DNA of 64,000 bases from Ladona fulva (lineage: Eukaryota; Arthropoda; Insecta; Odonata; Libellulidae): contig KZ308670.1 of the NCBI GenBank assembly GCA_000376725.2, positions 62,367-126,366 of the forward strand, given 5' to 3'. A program made the translations under genes and the position numbers. Positions within the stretch are counted from its first letter, which is position 1. Every line of letters starts with the position of its first letter. This document shows, piece by piece, positions 46,991 to 60,728 of the stretch. A model generated the notes under the pieces. It ran no database searches, had not been told where the DNA came from, and saw nothing but the letters and a program-made list of their open reading frames with translations.

Positions 46991-47870
46991 CGACTGGAAG
47001 AACTGCTTTCCTCCGAAATCGAAAAGTTTAAAAATAATTTAAAATCCAGGAAGTGTGTCGCTCTCGCTCGTTACTTAAAAAACAGAGCGCGGAAAACGGA
47101 TGCCAACGCGCACACCCAAGTAATATTTACGCTCGGAAGCCACGACCAAAGAGTCCCAAAAAACAACAGCATAAAAAGGAATGAGCTCCGGAATCGCCAG
47201 CAACGCAAGAAAATCTTTGGAGTCAAAAGAAAAACGCGGCTGCTAATTTTAATCCCACAAAAGAGAATATTCGGACTCGTCCAAAAAAGCATCACTGCCC
47301 TAAATAAAAGCGGTTTTGATGCTCCCGAGAAATAAAAAACGGCGGAGGGACTGCTATGCATTTCGGGGAAAAGTCGCAGTAAAAAACAAGAGAATGCGAC
47401 ACCTGGGAACAAAACTACGGGCGGAAGAAATGAATATTCGATGTGGTTAGGTGTGCTCGTGTGGGATGGAGAAATCGCCCTTCAGGTGTGGCAATGTATG
47501 GTGACATGGACTTGCGGTCAAACCACTCCACAAGCCAACAGACACTCTAGTGGGGGTTGCTTTTAAAGTTTAGGAGGGTAGCGAAGAGGGAGAGGAAATA
47601 AGGGATAGGGGAAGGAAGGGGGAAGGATGAACCTTACAGCACCGACGACGGATTCCGCATAATTCTCCCGTGGTGCCGGAATCGTGTAAATCCCGGTACC
47701 CGTGTTCCAAACCGGAAGGGGCAGGGTCGAACCGGAAGGAGCCATTGCAGGGGGCGGTGAATAATGAGCAATCCATTAGCGATGGCCTCGAGGCCGGGGA
47801 GGAAACTGCATCTGGGAGACAGACTACGATAGCGGTGGATTATTCGGGAACCTTATAGGTGTTAGCGAGA
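46991..47870. other. GC-richer gene-free block
   Basis: Purine-rich on the plus strand (about 47040-47430 and 47570-47630), which creates long Phe, Leu and Ser-rich open frames on the minus strand (for example 47071-47412, 113 residues). The composition explains the frame and no domain is visible. Confidence 0.4.
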
Positions 47871-49831
47871 CCATGTACGTGAGATGAATGGTTACGCAAA
47901 ATTTAATCGCGTACAGTTAACTAGTAAATCGGTCGTCAGAGGGATACATATTTGCGGAAATGTAGTATGTAATGACAGATCCACGGGATTTTCATTATTT
48001 AAATATAAATTGTCCCTGCTATCATAGCTTAACGAAAAGAATATTTTACATTCGTGTTTTGGTTGATGATTTTGATACAGAATTCTGGTACAGAAAAAGT
48101 TGTTGTTTCTCATTATATTTTTATATGCTTGATACGATACAACTTCAAAAAATAATTCAAAGACAGTATAGAAGAATCATTTTTAGTTATGCCATAAAAG
48201 ATAGAGATCAGAAATGAAACCTAAAAAAAGAAGCGGTGTCATTTATTTACGTTAGTAGTAGAAGAATGTTGCATATAATTCTGAGAGATACCAAGGTGAG
48301 AAAAATATTTTGAAGGATAATAGAATGAGGGTTGTGAAAAACAAATGTATGAAAGTATTTACATAATTACAGGAATCTCTGTTTTCTCATTGAATGCCAA
48401 CTATCATTCTGGTATTAATATTATAATGAATTATTTCATTATTCTTTTATATGTACTCTTATTAAGTATTTAGTCATACACTAATATATAATATTTTATA
48501 TCTTAATACTTAATTCTATATTTTTCAAAGAACATTAGCTATTAATAATACTGCAACGTCACAAGAGCTTTCAAAACCTCCCAAGCACAAAGAGAAAAAT
48601 TATCTCAATCAAGGTAGACCCGCTTTCTTTGAGATTAACGCCTGTTTTGCGGGTTACTTCCGATGTGGTAAGTATTTTTTGTAATCAGCAGTTACTTTAG
48701 TGTCCTACTTTCATTTTGTTCTTGTAATGAATGAAAAGCTAGCATAGAATGAGTGGTACTGATTAATTACAGTGTATGAGTGGTACAGCATTAATTTGGT
48801 GACTCCTCAATGAATATTATGAAAAGTTATTCACAGGATAACTGCAATTTTCTTACATGTATGTTTTTCTCTCATATCATTTGGCTCAGAGAGGAAAACA
48901 ATTTTAACATGTAATAACTCAACATGTAACGTAGTATTAAATATTTAATGATATTTTACAGTTCTTTTTCAAAACACTGGCACCCTCTCATCATACCCTT
49001 GAAACGTTGGAAGTGGATTGTTAGAACCGAATTACGATAATTATGAAAACAGTTTTGTTTGAGAGAGTCAAGAAGTTGAGGAGAGAAATGCACAAAATAT
49101 AAGGAAATTAGTCATCGATTGAAGATCCATGGTATCATTTGTGTGCGTGACAAAAGGACTGCTAAATTTGGAGAAGTATTGGTTACAAAATGGATCCTGA
49201 TAGTTTGCTTACTTCGTAATACTGAATTGAATGAATTATTCCACCGGTGAAGGAGAAGATTAACATAAGTGTACCTTTTCTCCTTGAACTATAAAGGTGT
49301 ATGAAGCCTATGTAATAAAGAGCTATGGAAATTTATTACAAGTAACTTTATTTAAAAAACACTCTGATACATGCAGAAAAAGAAGAGATGGCTCTTGCAA
49401 GCGAGTTTCGAGGACTGACTCTTTTCAACGGAAATAAAAGGGTTCTTTAATGAGCCATGTCCACATTTGAATACCAAATCAATCTAGAAGGGAAAAATGA
49501 AAGAAAGGGATACGTCCTTTTCGGATTTACGTAATGTAGCATCCGTATGACGGAGATCCCGATGCCTGGAAAAGGCACTTCTATTAATAATGGCCAATCC
49601 TTCAGATCAAACGAGAAAGGGCACCAATGAATAATTAAAGGAAACAAGAGAAATCATACCTTCTTGTGCATGAAGGTCTCAAAGGACATTGGCTTCTCTT
49701 AACATATACTCATATCTGCGCAGTTTCTATCCACGAATTCGATGTAACGTACTCAAGAAGAGCAACCAAACTCGTCTCTTTAGTTGTTGGATTAAAGGGA
49801 ACCTGTAGATCAAGGTTGAAGGAGGTTTTCC
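47871..49831. other. Gene-free AT-rich DNA
   Basis: No gene or element recognised. Confidence 0.55.
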
Positions 49832-49877
49832 CTGGACTGTTTTTGAAATTATGTTTACAATGTCAAAAACAGTCCAG
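49832..49877. repeat. 15-bp perfect hairpin
   Basis: ctggactgtttttga (49832-49846) and tcaaaaacagtccag (49863-49877) pair perfectly over 15 bp around 16 nt. acagtccag recurs once more just downstream (49888-49896). There is no other context. Confidence 0.6.
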
Positions 49878-52800
49878 CTGTACACAGTACAGTCCAGCAA
49901 CTACTCTGAATCGTGTTAAATTAGAAATATCTTTGAAAAAATTCGACATGAGACGCTCAATAAGTTAATTTTCAAGGTCGCAAGGTTTCCCTCTACCATT
50001 TAAATTAATTAATAAAAAAATAAATTTTAAGATATTTATTTATTATATCGTGGCTTAAAAATTGACTTTCGAGATATTTTAAGCAAAGAGCTCCAAGATC
50101 ATAATTTCATATCGATCATAGCCATAATAAGTATAAATAAATGATCTTATTTCACTGATTATTAACGGCTTGCAGAAAGGATGGCCAATTTACTCTACAC
50201 GAGGAACATGAAATGAGTGATTTCAAAAGTAATAACCATTTAGAACCTTAGAATTCTCAGTTTTACGTCGTATACTTTTTGTGGCCTATTGTTGAAACAT
50301 GCTTAGTCTGTTTATGATTATTTTTATGTTTTTATGCGGAGAACAGGAGAAGTGTTTTGGCATTTTTTAATAGCTCGGTAACATTATTTTTATTTAGTTC
50401 TGAACAACGAAATAAACCTTTATTATGCTCTGTTGTTCAGGACTTGCATATATTTTATCAGCCGATTGATACATTTTACATGCATTACAATGCACTTGGG
50501 TAAAGATAGGAACAGCTGTTGTTTGCATGGTGTTAGCAAACATAAAGCTACAATTCCATTGGCGTATATTTAACCGATCTTCACATCAAAATACAATTTC
50601 AAATAAAATTACAATAATTAAGTTCATCAACGTAAAACGTTCATTAAAGTCATCACTTGTGCGGAAAAATTATCCGGGCCATGTAAGCAAAGAACGCCGT
50701 GTGGGCTATTGTGAAGCGTGTATTTTATTTTCTAAAATTAAGCTCATCATATCCAAGTGTTCTGTCGGGTGAAAAATTTCTCCGGGCCGGAAGTTACTCA
50801 CCGGCCAAATTTTCGAAATCCCTTCCACACAGAGTGGTACAATTACGCAGCTAATTAGATTGTATCTTAACGATATACATATTATAGACCAAAATTATAA
50901 AAATATATCCCAAAATAAGAATATCCTATTTATAATTTACGTAAGTTTGAAGCGGTATGTCCTATTTCATGGTAGGAAGAGAGTCATTGATATCCTCATA
51001 ATTGTGAAAATAAAGATATGTATGGCCCTCGTTACTCACAATGCTTAAATCATGAGCAGGACAAACTTCGGTACAACAAATCCTGATATAGTTCCTTAGG
51101 AGTGAGGCGGTCCGATCAGATTTGAAATACATGATCCGTGACAATCGACGGGACGCTGCAGGGAAATTATGGCCATAAGTGGTAATTTGTTATGGCCACT
51201 GGTCTGCTAAGGGCCCCGGCTAATCTGTTATTGGCGACGATCCTAATATAGTCATGGGTAATCAATAGCATGCGAAGCACCAATTGAATGTTAGAGACGC
51301 AGACAAATTTTTAGCTGGATTTTTTCTTCCAATCACATTGTTTACAAGCAAGCGCCAAAAATGTATATTGTTGTACAACTTCTTATGATAATTCGTCTAC
51401 ATTTAAAAGTAAAGCGTTTTATTTTATCGAGAAAGGGACCTATTGACGAGAATTTCTGCAGTTATCTCCTTCACAAAATCGTGCCTAAAGTTAATTATAA
51501 TTGACAGTCACATATTTGCGAATATCTCTGATTAACTTCCTTCACAAAGTTGCTCGTTGTATAACATATGAGTAAAATTATCGCCATTTTTCGCCCAGGT
51601 TTTAAAAAGCTTCTTTAGTAATGATGTTCTATATTTTTTGATGCGTACTTGTTTAATCTCTGCAGGAGAATATTATTTTAGCTTCATAAGCCATTCAGCC
51701 CTGGGTATTTTAAGTCGTCAGTTCTTAACGGTCGTTATCTGATATGATGAATGTTGAACTGATCAGAAAATTAGAAATATGAAATTGTTAGAAACTCTTC
51801 ACGAAAAACTTAATGGCTTACGGGAACTGCAAAACGGCATGAATTCAACATTCAGTGTAAGGGGAACAACGGAGACGATGAGTGGTAACGATAGCTTGCA
51901 ATTACTGTGTCAGAGAGTCACCACCTTGGAGTACATATCTATAAGAGCCAAATATCCTCAGCAGAGCTGTTCTTTATGCGCCAGATGCTCATTCCATTCC
52001 AACTCCTCATTTGAAAATCAAATTTGGGTGATATTTTCCTCCGGGAAAATGCCGAATAACTTGTAAATACGTTTTTCTTCCACTTTGATAAATATTTTAG
52101 TCAAAAATCCATACTTTAATGTTCTTTCAAAGAGGCGCATACCTTATTGAATATAAAAGCACGTAATTTTAAATGTAGAATATAAAATGAATAGAAATGA
52201 AGTGAAACTAAACTTATGGCCACAGTGAGTAGAATTACTAATAGGTACTCTGAGGTATCTTAGGATTCATGGATCAGATTTCCTTCCTAGGCGAAAGACC
52301 TAACAAACTCCCTCACCATGGTTATCATCTTTCGTAGTGTTTTCGAGTGCTTTGGGATTGGTTGAAGAAGTCTTTTTGAACGGAGCTGACAAACATATAA
52401 GGAACAACTCGTGGCACGATGCTTTGTAAGAGACACTTATTTAATCCTACAAAAGGGTCTTCTACATCACATGGTCGTCACTCGGGCGGAATTCCTTCGA
52501 TTTCATTTCGTAGCCGTTGCTCGGGGGTCTCTCCCTAAAAATCCCTTAGAATCTGGCAGGAGCCGTAGGATTCCGTATCACCCTATCGATAGGGTTATGG
52601 GAAAAGCTGGCGTCAAATTGGCCTCTATTTCAAAGGGAGCGATCAAATGGGGCAAACAGTCTTTGTTGACGGAACGACAAAGCGCATCGCCGCAGCGTCC
52701 GACAATTGAGTGCTCCGGAGAGAAATCTCGCAAAGGATTCCCTCGTTTTACTGCTCGTTCCATTTGCGGTAATCGTATTTCCGGAAATCGATTTACTTAA

Positions 52801-53182
52801 TTGGGTTTACGTTTGTTTTACTGACGAATGCTGGAATTTTGTACATCCGAGCATTTTTAGAGTCTTTGCTTTGTTTATTTCGTCCGCGTTGTTAGGGGAA
52901 CCCAATGTCAAAACAGGAGGCAGCGAGATTCCAATTAAATGCACGGTTTAGGAAGGTTCTAAACATTCCCTCTCTTACGATGTAAGCTCGGAGTGGTCGT
53001 GGAGCTTGAAGCTTATACTGAAATGCAGAGAATGTTTAATTTCTTTCTCAACTTTCCTTGTGTTATATAATGGGTGCCCAACTTTTTTCCGGCGGTTAAC
53101 AGCTCAAATAATCGCGTAACTGCTGCTCACTCCTGTGTACCTCCGAGTACGCAATTTTTCAAAATGTTTGTATACTCATGAA
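49878..53182. other. Gene-free DNA
   Basis: AT-rich to about 52300, then GC-richer at about 52440-52980. The latter holds a 129-residue open frame (52411-52800, plus) with no recognisable domain, overlapped by frames on both strands. Confidence 0.45.
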
Positions 53183-53442
53183 CAGAGGCGTAACCAAGAG
53201 GTGGTTTTCGGGATTCAACACAGAGAACAGAGTCAACATAAAGCGTGCGAGATCATACCTTTGGCAATTACGTAATGTAAACTCCGCTGGAGATTCGAAG
53301 ACTATATATGTTAAAATAAATCATTCTACATTTTCGTTATATTTTGGAATGAAGTTTTCTGCTCCTGGATTGTAAGAAAAGCACTGTTCACTCAATGACT
53401 CTAAACCTCCCCCCTGGATCCTGAATCCTGGACACGCCCCTG
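53183..53442 (+). mobile_element. Repeat family D (MITE-like), copy 2
   Basis: The termini cagaggcgtaacc and (inward on the minus strand) caggggcgtgtcc match the ends of the 11315-11588 copy. Inside, agagaacagagtcaac, gcgtgcgaga and cgctggagattcg follow in the same order. At 260 bp against 274 bp, it has drifted but is clearly the same family. Confidence 0.65.
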
Positions 53443-56400
53443 CCCATTACTATGTACTCCCTATGACGACGTGTTCTCACAAATATTCAGTGACAGAGAT
53501 GTTTATCTATGCATTAAATGTAGTCATCTCTATTTTGATGAATTGTGTTTATTATTTCTTATAAATAGAAAAATCTTATTGTCTATTTACTGCTTAAGTT
53601 TTACTATGTACATCTATACCCATATACTTCATGTACTGCATTGACTGAAATTCCATAATGATTACCTTTAACTGCACAAAAAATGATGAAATCTGTTGAA
53701 GTAGAATTATGTATAATTGTTAATGTAGTTATCAAACATGCACTTACTATGTGCATTTTATATCTATCTGTTATGTTCATTTTGTTCATGTAATGTTTTT
53801 TCGCATTTTCTTAGCTAATACTATCGATAGATTTGCACAGGCTTCATCCCCCACCCTTTCCTTGTGGGCGTTTTACTGCAGTGGATAATGTTTCCCTAAG
53901 TATCTCTTAGGTTTTTTTAAATCCACATTTTCCTTCTCGTTGCCCTTTTCCACTATCTTTTTAATTTAATAATGGTGTGGAACATCACGATGGGCTGGAT
54001 GGAAGAAGGGAGTTTTAGTTTCAATTTCACCCAAATAAAGATGTTTTATTATCATTATTATTATTTTCTATTATTGAGTTCAATAATTATGATTATAATT
54101 CAATTATGTGTAAAAGTGGACGCATTGATTTTCTAACCTTTAATTTTGCATTTTGCAAACTTACCCTGAAATATCATCTGAATTAAGGGTCTCATGCATT
54201 AGTAGCTTGATGTTTAATATTTCATACGTTTGAAATCTATTGGCCCATGTTAGTTGAAAGCTGTCGTATATGATTGTCGTGGCTTAGTGAATGTTCCCTA
54301 ACTGTGTATACATGGATCGCGATTTGCCAGTTGGTCATGCCTGTGCTTCCCGTATAAGGGAAATAAGTGCCTTCTTTCATAATGATCAAATATCAATGTC
54401 ACTGTCAGATTTTCATCCATTTTGAAAGAGTATCAAAACAGACAGACCTTCTTCCATTCACTAAAGAAGTTGTTGAAACAATATTTAAATTGCTTTATAT
54501 ATTCATTAAGAATAAAAATTATCCTACGATCTCTACCGTAAATGAAGTTCATTTGATGTTAGTGTCGTAGGCCTAAGTAGTTCAGCTGACTCCGACACTT
54601 GTAACATTTAAAACATCTTTATCTTCCGTACGTCTATCATTTAATATTATCGTATATTCTATTAATTCCACGGATCGATTCTTAAATCTCTATGGAATTT
54701 AAATGCGTTTATCTTCCTTGGAATGAAATGATTACGATTCAGGAGAGTGAGATCTCGCCATTGAGAAACAACGGAATGGTATGAAATTGCTGTAATCCGC
54801 AGCTGGTGCTACAATGCTCCCTTTTCGATGGTATTTCTCTGGCCGAGGGCCTTGGAAAGTGGCGAAGAATGCATTTCCTTATGGCAGTCGAAGTGCATTC
54901 TTAAGCCATTTAATGCCCTAAGGAGGAAGTGGAATCGGTAATTGGCCAATTTAACTGCCACGCAGAACCCTCGCCAGGCGAGGCAGTGAAGGGAACTCCT
55001 AAACAATACCACTCTGCCATTAATAACCTTTTATAACTGAATGCCCTCATTAAGGGGATATCTGCCCCAATTCAAGGAAAGGACTTGAGCATTTGGCCGT
55101 GTCTCGAGCGAAAAACAGATGATGATGTGCTTAAAATTTTTGACTGGAGTAAGTGGTCTCCCTAAAAAGCATTTGTAATAGAGTGCTGAAATGGAGCAAG
55201 AGTTAGATGGTTGCAAAGTACATATACTGGATCAAATTACGGCGAATTTCAGCTTCCATGAAACATATAATCCAAGTTTGCGAAGTTTTGGCGAAAATCG
55301 GCGATTTTCATTTCCCCCCGCGATCATTCACGTTTCATTAGTGACGCAGTGGCTGAGCTAGTAAACAAATTCCACGGTAGGTTGCACCGTGTTTCGTGAA
55401 TTTGGACAAACATATGCGTAACAAGTAACCGGAAGAAAGTTCATTTAGTGAACCTTGACGCAAACCTTACGTAAATCGTGGATGAAACGGTCGTCCTGAA
55501 ATGTTTTACGTTCAATTGTGAAGTTTGTCATGTCCCAGAATCAGACGCCGTTTAAAATATCTTTTTGCTTATTATGCAGTAATATTGCCTATATATGGAA
55601 TTGAAGTGAATTTAACACAATCGGGCTGGTTTATGTTTAAGAATAAAATTAATGTGCACTCAGCCAGAGCTCATCTCTTTGCCATACATATAGGATAAGG
55701 ATTGAATTTGGACGGTATATGTTACATTCTACAACAATAATTTCCGTTATAAAATGCACCTCTTCAGAAGTAGTTATATTAAATTTATATTCTTGTAGAG
55801 TTGATTATATTTAAATGACCGCATTATTTATTCTACGTGGTCGAAATTGTTTTTATACGTTCATTCGAATCAAATTCGCAGCAATTACTTTCTTATAATT
55901 TCATTGACTTTTAAGTTTACCGATTCTTAAATTTGCACGATAAGAATATATTGATATCAGTTTGGCAATAATAATTAATAGCTATCTATTTTATTTTCTG
56001 CAATGGAAGATGACATGTTTCCATACCCTTAACCCTACTGAATATTTCTTCAAACATATTTGACTTTCTTTCTGCACATAAAACTATTTTACTTAGTGTA
56101 ATAAAGTACGTGTTCAAAGCGATTTTGGCAACTTTGCTTGGGAATGTGAGTGGGTGATGTAGGTGAAGGGTGGAGACGGGAGAAGGTGCACTTGGTGCGG
56201 CCGAAGGCTGGAGATCCGTATATCTCAGAAGGTAATTGTGATGGAAAATAAGAAATGTGGAGTGAGCAGTTCAGCTGGATGTGGAGCTCGGGGTCGAGAA
56301 TGAAAGGATCAGCGGGTCAATAATCGACTCCTTTTTGAGAGCAGAATAAATATTGGACACTTGCCAAAATTTCATGAAAATTCTGGTATGAAGGCAGAAT

Positions 56401-59400
56401 TTCGCATCCGGTTTAATATTCCTCCAATTTAAAAGGTTTGTTTTCCGTAAAGCGGGAGGGATATTCTCAATTACGGTAAATGGAAAGGCCTATCCATGAA
56501 GCGGTTGCGAAGTTTTCGGAGGGTGGAAGGAGACACGCGGCTTAATGTCTTTCATGGAATATGCCCATCCAATCTTCCGCCGAAATGATACATCTGTAAT
56601 TGGTAAATAGTAGAGTTTCATCTCATTCCGTTGAATGGCCTGCAACTCTGGTTTGTATTTCTTCTTAAATAATTTGTGCACGTGAAAACTTTTGTAGCAA
56701 ATAGGAGTACAATGTCTGTGTAATATGTCTTAAGATTTCTGAAATAAAAATAATGATGGGAAACTAATATAATCAAACGAAAATCTATGATGCTAATCTA
56801 TTTGTTAATTACAATTTTCTAATATATAAGCGAAATATTTACAACAATGTATGTCTTTCCTCGAAATGGATGAGAATTTCTCGTAATGACCTCAATATTT
56901 ATAACCCGTGTAGATTCTACGTCGCTAGTTTCTCTTTACTTTCAGAGTTTAGATTTGTGACTGTAAAAGTTCTGAATTCCAGGTCTGAGGATGGTGTTGC
57001 GAATGAAACATTCAGGTATACTTTACATATTCAAGCGTAACTATGTACTGAGAATGTGCACAAATCATAAATAACGCACTGTAACTTCCAAAAGTATTCT
57101 TCGAACCCCTGCCCACATCGTTGTTTTTAAGTCTACGAGGAATCACACATTTACGCCAACAAAATGTTTTATCCAAATGATAAAAAATATGAGTAGCTTA
57201 CTTGTTATTTCATTATGTAAATTGCATTATGATTTAATGGAGGTGCTTCAGCGAAAAAAATAGAATTCCTTAGACAATGAAAGGATTAACAAGCCATGTA
57301 AATGTGCTTGGTTTAATTTTATCAACCCCTTTGAAATGCACGTCTGTCAAGTCACGATGAAGTTACGACCAAAGGTTGAAAAATTATGAATATTTGTTCC
57401 TTAAATTTATTTGAATTCTTAGAATAAACTGATCCCTAAGCATATTCGTTAGTGTTAGGCTTTCAAATTATATTTTCGCCCTTACGTCAGGGGTGGCTTT
57501 TTTAGTTTATGCGTCAGTTAATTAATACCTTCTTCAAATACGCCCTTTAAACAGTCATAATCCACCAAATAATACAACAAAAATTTACTATCAATGAGCT
57601 TTATAGAAGTAAGTGGTAGGTTTCGTTATGTGTTCGTATCATTTTCGTATGAACTATATTTTAAAATTAGGTCTATAAGGCAATGCACCACATTAGGAAG
57701 ATGCGCCATAGTTTGGCTATATTTACCCTTCTGCGGGATTTCAAAAGAGCGCATGCAAAAGGAGTTGTATGTTACAGTATTTTTCTTCGTTGATAAAGTA
57801 AATTTTATCGTCATGCCTTAACCTCTTGAACTATCGCCTTTAACTACATCCAAAGGAAATCGATTCTGCCCTCAACCTACAATGGGAGAAATTAGGCAAT
57901 AAACATCTAAATCGGTCAAAACTATGGAGCCTTTAATGATATTTCAATAGTGTGCCGGAGTTCAAATTAACAGAAAATATGAAAAAAATCGCCTACATCC
58001 TTGCAATATTAGAATATTTCAGTTAATGTAGGACGTACTAGCTTAACTTGCACTCACTCAGAAAACAAACAGGAAAGAGAAGAGTTGTTTGAAGTGCATT
58101 TCAATCTCCGCGAATTCTAAATGGTAATTTGTAGCATATCATGTAACTCTACATCTGGACATGAGCTTCCACTACAATTGCTAATGCACAGAATGCAAAT
58201 TCGATTCGAATCGACCACATTCAACCCGGAGAGGGAGTGAACCAGGTCACGTGTTACTTTCCGGTCCTGGGAACCCACCCTTTACGGTGGTCTGTGGCAG
58301 GTCACATTCCGCGACGAGGTACACGTGAGCCCTTAAGACAAACGCACTTGGAAAACACTGCGGTCAGGGAACCGATGAGGGGTTTCTGGGCGAGAAAACT
58401 CAGCTCCGACCCGGAGGCGTTTCTTTGCTGCGAGTTTTCATTTCCTTAATGGAACCGGGGAGACCGCCAATCCATCGGAGGACTATTAGTGCCGCGTTTT
58501 GTCTTATCGTGATTTACAACTTCCCGTTGCACTTCTCCCGATCGGCATTTGTCATCCTTCCCCGCGGTGACGTCACATCCGCCTCCGTGTTTTTTAAACC
58601 CTCTTGAATCACTGGAGGAAAAATGGGAGCGATCGCACGACCTTTTTATATGACGACATCATTCAATTAAGCGGCCCGATTGGGTACAGATGACTTCGCA
58701 GTAAGCGGATTGAGGAACAAACTGAGCGCCAACCATTATTGAGCGCCGTAGGAAGGGGGAGCTCGCTTTCGTCGAACCATTGCATTTCGAGACTATTTGG
58801 CGAAAGCACTCCCCGAAATTATTTTCGGACACCGGATTTTCGTTTCGCGGATCCTTCGCACTATTTGAGGCTATTGCTGGTGTCGGTGAATGCAGTAATT
58901 ACTTTAAATGGCCAGCGCTTAATCAGATGAAACTCATGAATTGATTCAATCCAGTGCTTTCTGCAAAAGAAGATTTTGCCGATAGATTTTCTCCACATAA
59001 CTGTTGAAAGTCACCTAATATTGGAGGAGTCAGGTGATCTTTTGTCGAACCGAAATGTATGCTGCTGTACTAAATTCCCTATCAAAAACAAAGGATGTAA
59101 AAGTAACTCAGGTTTTATTTACTTGGGAAAGAGTTATGAGAGTTGGTTAAAATCGGGAGTCTGTACCAGGTGGGTCCCCAAATATTGGTCTGCGATAACA
59201 TTTGTGTAATTAGTTAAACCAATGCAATAAAATATTAAATGTTATCGTGCAATTTTAATTTAACACTTAATAGAAATTTCAAAGTGAATATTTATTGAAA
59301 GAAAAGAATGTTGGAACACGGCCATTAATGAATTAAAGGTTGTAAAAACATTCCGTAAGCCGTATGTCGGCAAGCGGAACTCGCTTTTAGAGAAAAACGG

Positions 59401-59527
59401 GAAGTTCCGGATTACAGATTTCTGGAAAAATGCGCATTTCGGAAACAGAACATCCGTTTTCATGGACTCCATAATAAGAATATCCATTTTCCCTTCTCGT
59501 TTTAAACCCGTGAATATATAATTATAT
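53443..59527. other. Gene-free DNA, mostly AT-rich
   Basis: GC-richer blocks lie at about 54780-55020, 56140-56700 and 58230-58960. A hAT-like end (caggggtggc) occurs near 57489 without a partner. No exon recognised in any frame. Confidence 0.45.
53820..54068 (+). mobile_element. Possible non-LTR retrotransposon 3' end
   Basis: The segment runs through aatggtgtggaacatcacga and cacccaaataaagatgtttt and finishes in an (att)n tract at about 54048-54066. A polyadenylation-like aataaa followed by a microsatellite is a common LINE 3' terminus. No coding remnant or target duplication was found. Confidence 0.3.
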
Positions 59528-59640
59528 AACCGACCGTGGTGGTGGGGAGGTTAGCGTTTGATTCCAACCGCAAGGTCTCCGGTTCGAGCCTCGACTAGTC
59601 GGATTTTTCTGTATAGGGAGTGTGTGTTCGGAAATAGTAC
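59528..59640 (+). repeat. SINE family B, copy 2 (fuller)
   Basis: aaccgaccgtggtggtgggg (A-box side), aggttagcgtttgattcc, the B box ctccggttcgagcctcg (about 59577-59593), then gtcggatttttctg and gtgtgtgttcgg. It keeps a tRNA-like order of D arm, anticodon region and T arm and matches the 44.3-kb copy in its body. Confidence 0.6.
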
Positions 59641-60506
59641 GAATAACCATTTATTATACTTAGTATAATTAGGATTATATTCCTGTTTCCATTCAAGTTA
59701 TTATTATTACCATTATCATCAAAACATTTACTGAGAGTTTCCTGTTATAATAATCTTTGTAAATTTGATATGAAAGTGGGACCCACATCAAGTCAAGAAA
59801 GGACTATAAGGCAAAAGAGATAGAGAAAATCAGATCTGAAACCTGAATTCCTAGTTGTGTTTATATACCTAAATATGTGAGGGCTAAGTTATTTTATTTT
59901 AGACCGTGTCCGAAAAATTGAGCGCGGAAAGTGAATTCTTTCCTTTTTCTGATGCTACTTTTTAAGCAATATTCCAATACCTTGCACATAAATGCCTCTA
60001 CTCTAGATCTGATCGTTTGAACTGACTGGTTATTATCGCATTTTATTAATTCTGTTGTTATCGACGCGCCCTAGATGTTAACTTTTCCCTCTTCCGAAGC
60101 CTATACTCAAAGCGTCTGTTTACCCTTGTATAATTGAAACGGCGGCATTTACACCCCATCCTTTGAATAAATAATGGATGATGTTGTTAGCTTTCACCCT
60201 CTCCAAATGAAATACTTTAAATATTTACTTAGAAATCAATAGCAACGAACACCTGTGAATAAATAATGTTTGAATTCGTATTCATAGCACCGATTTGTGC
60301 ATCGAACCAACAGCATATTAATTGCGAACTCTTGAAAAGTTGCCAAGTTTGTTCCTTCGTGGCCTTCCTTTAGTATATGTGTATAGTTTATGCTCCTTTG
60401 CTTTCGTGTGAAACACCCTCTTATCCCCTCTTTTGGACAACTCCGAGTAAGGCATCCGTTTTGAAGGCTCATTAATCATCAATCAACTCTCCTTTACAAA
60501 CGTTTT
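59641..60506. other. Gene-free AT-rich DNA
   Basis: No gene or element recognised. Confidence 0.55.
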
Positions 60507-60728
60507 GATAATCATCATCAATTCTCTCTCCCATGATTCGGATGTAAGATAATACATATAACATTCCATCAACCTCGATTTTCCGTCTGGATTGAATTTC
60601 GATAATGTCTAGGGGATAGGAAAATTTCAAAAGAAAAAGTTAACTCTTATAAACAGAATTTACTACTTTCCTGCGAATTTCACCAGGAAAGCTTTTATAT
60701 AACAACCATTATTGGTTAGACTACGATA
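60507..60728 (+). repeat. 222-bp direct repeat, copy 1
   Basis: Matches 63779-64000 in the same orientation with no gaps and five mismatches (about 98% identity). The left boundary is sharp at 60507/63779. The right limit is unknown because the second copy reaches the window end. No terminal TG/CA or internal polymerase was seen, so an LTR is not supported. Confidence 0.9.

Noticed and set aside
47071..47412. 113-codon minus-strand frame resembling a membrane protein
   Set aside because: The Phe/Leu/Ser richness follows from the purine-rich plus strand. No topology or family signature beyond hydrophobicity.
52411..52800. 129-codon open frame as a possible gene
   Set aside because: Same pattern of overlapping frames in a GC-richer block and no domain recognised.
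57488..57500. hAT element starting at caggggtggc
   Set aside because: No inward-facing partner end within reach. The nearest cccctg (about 57106) is outward-facing.
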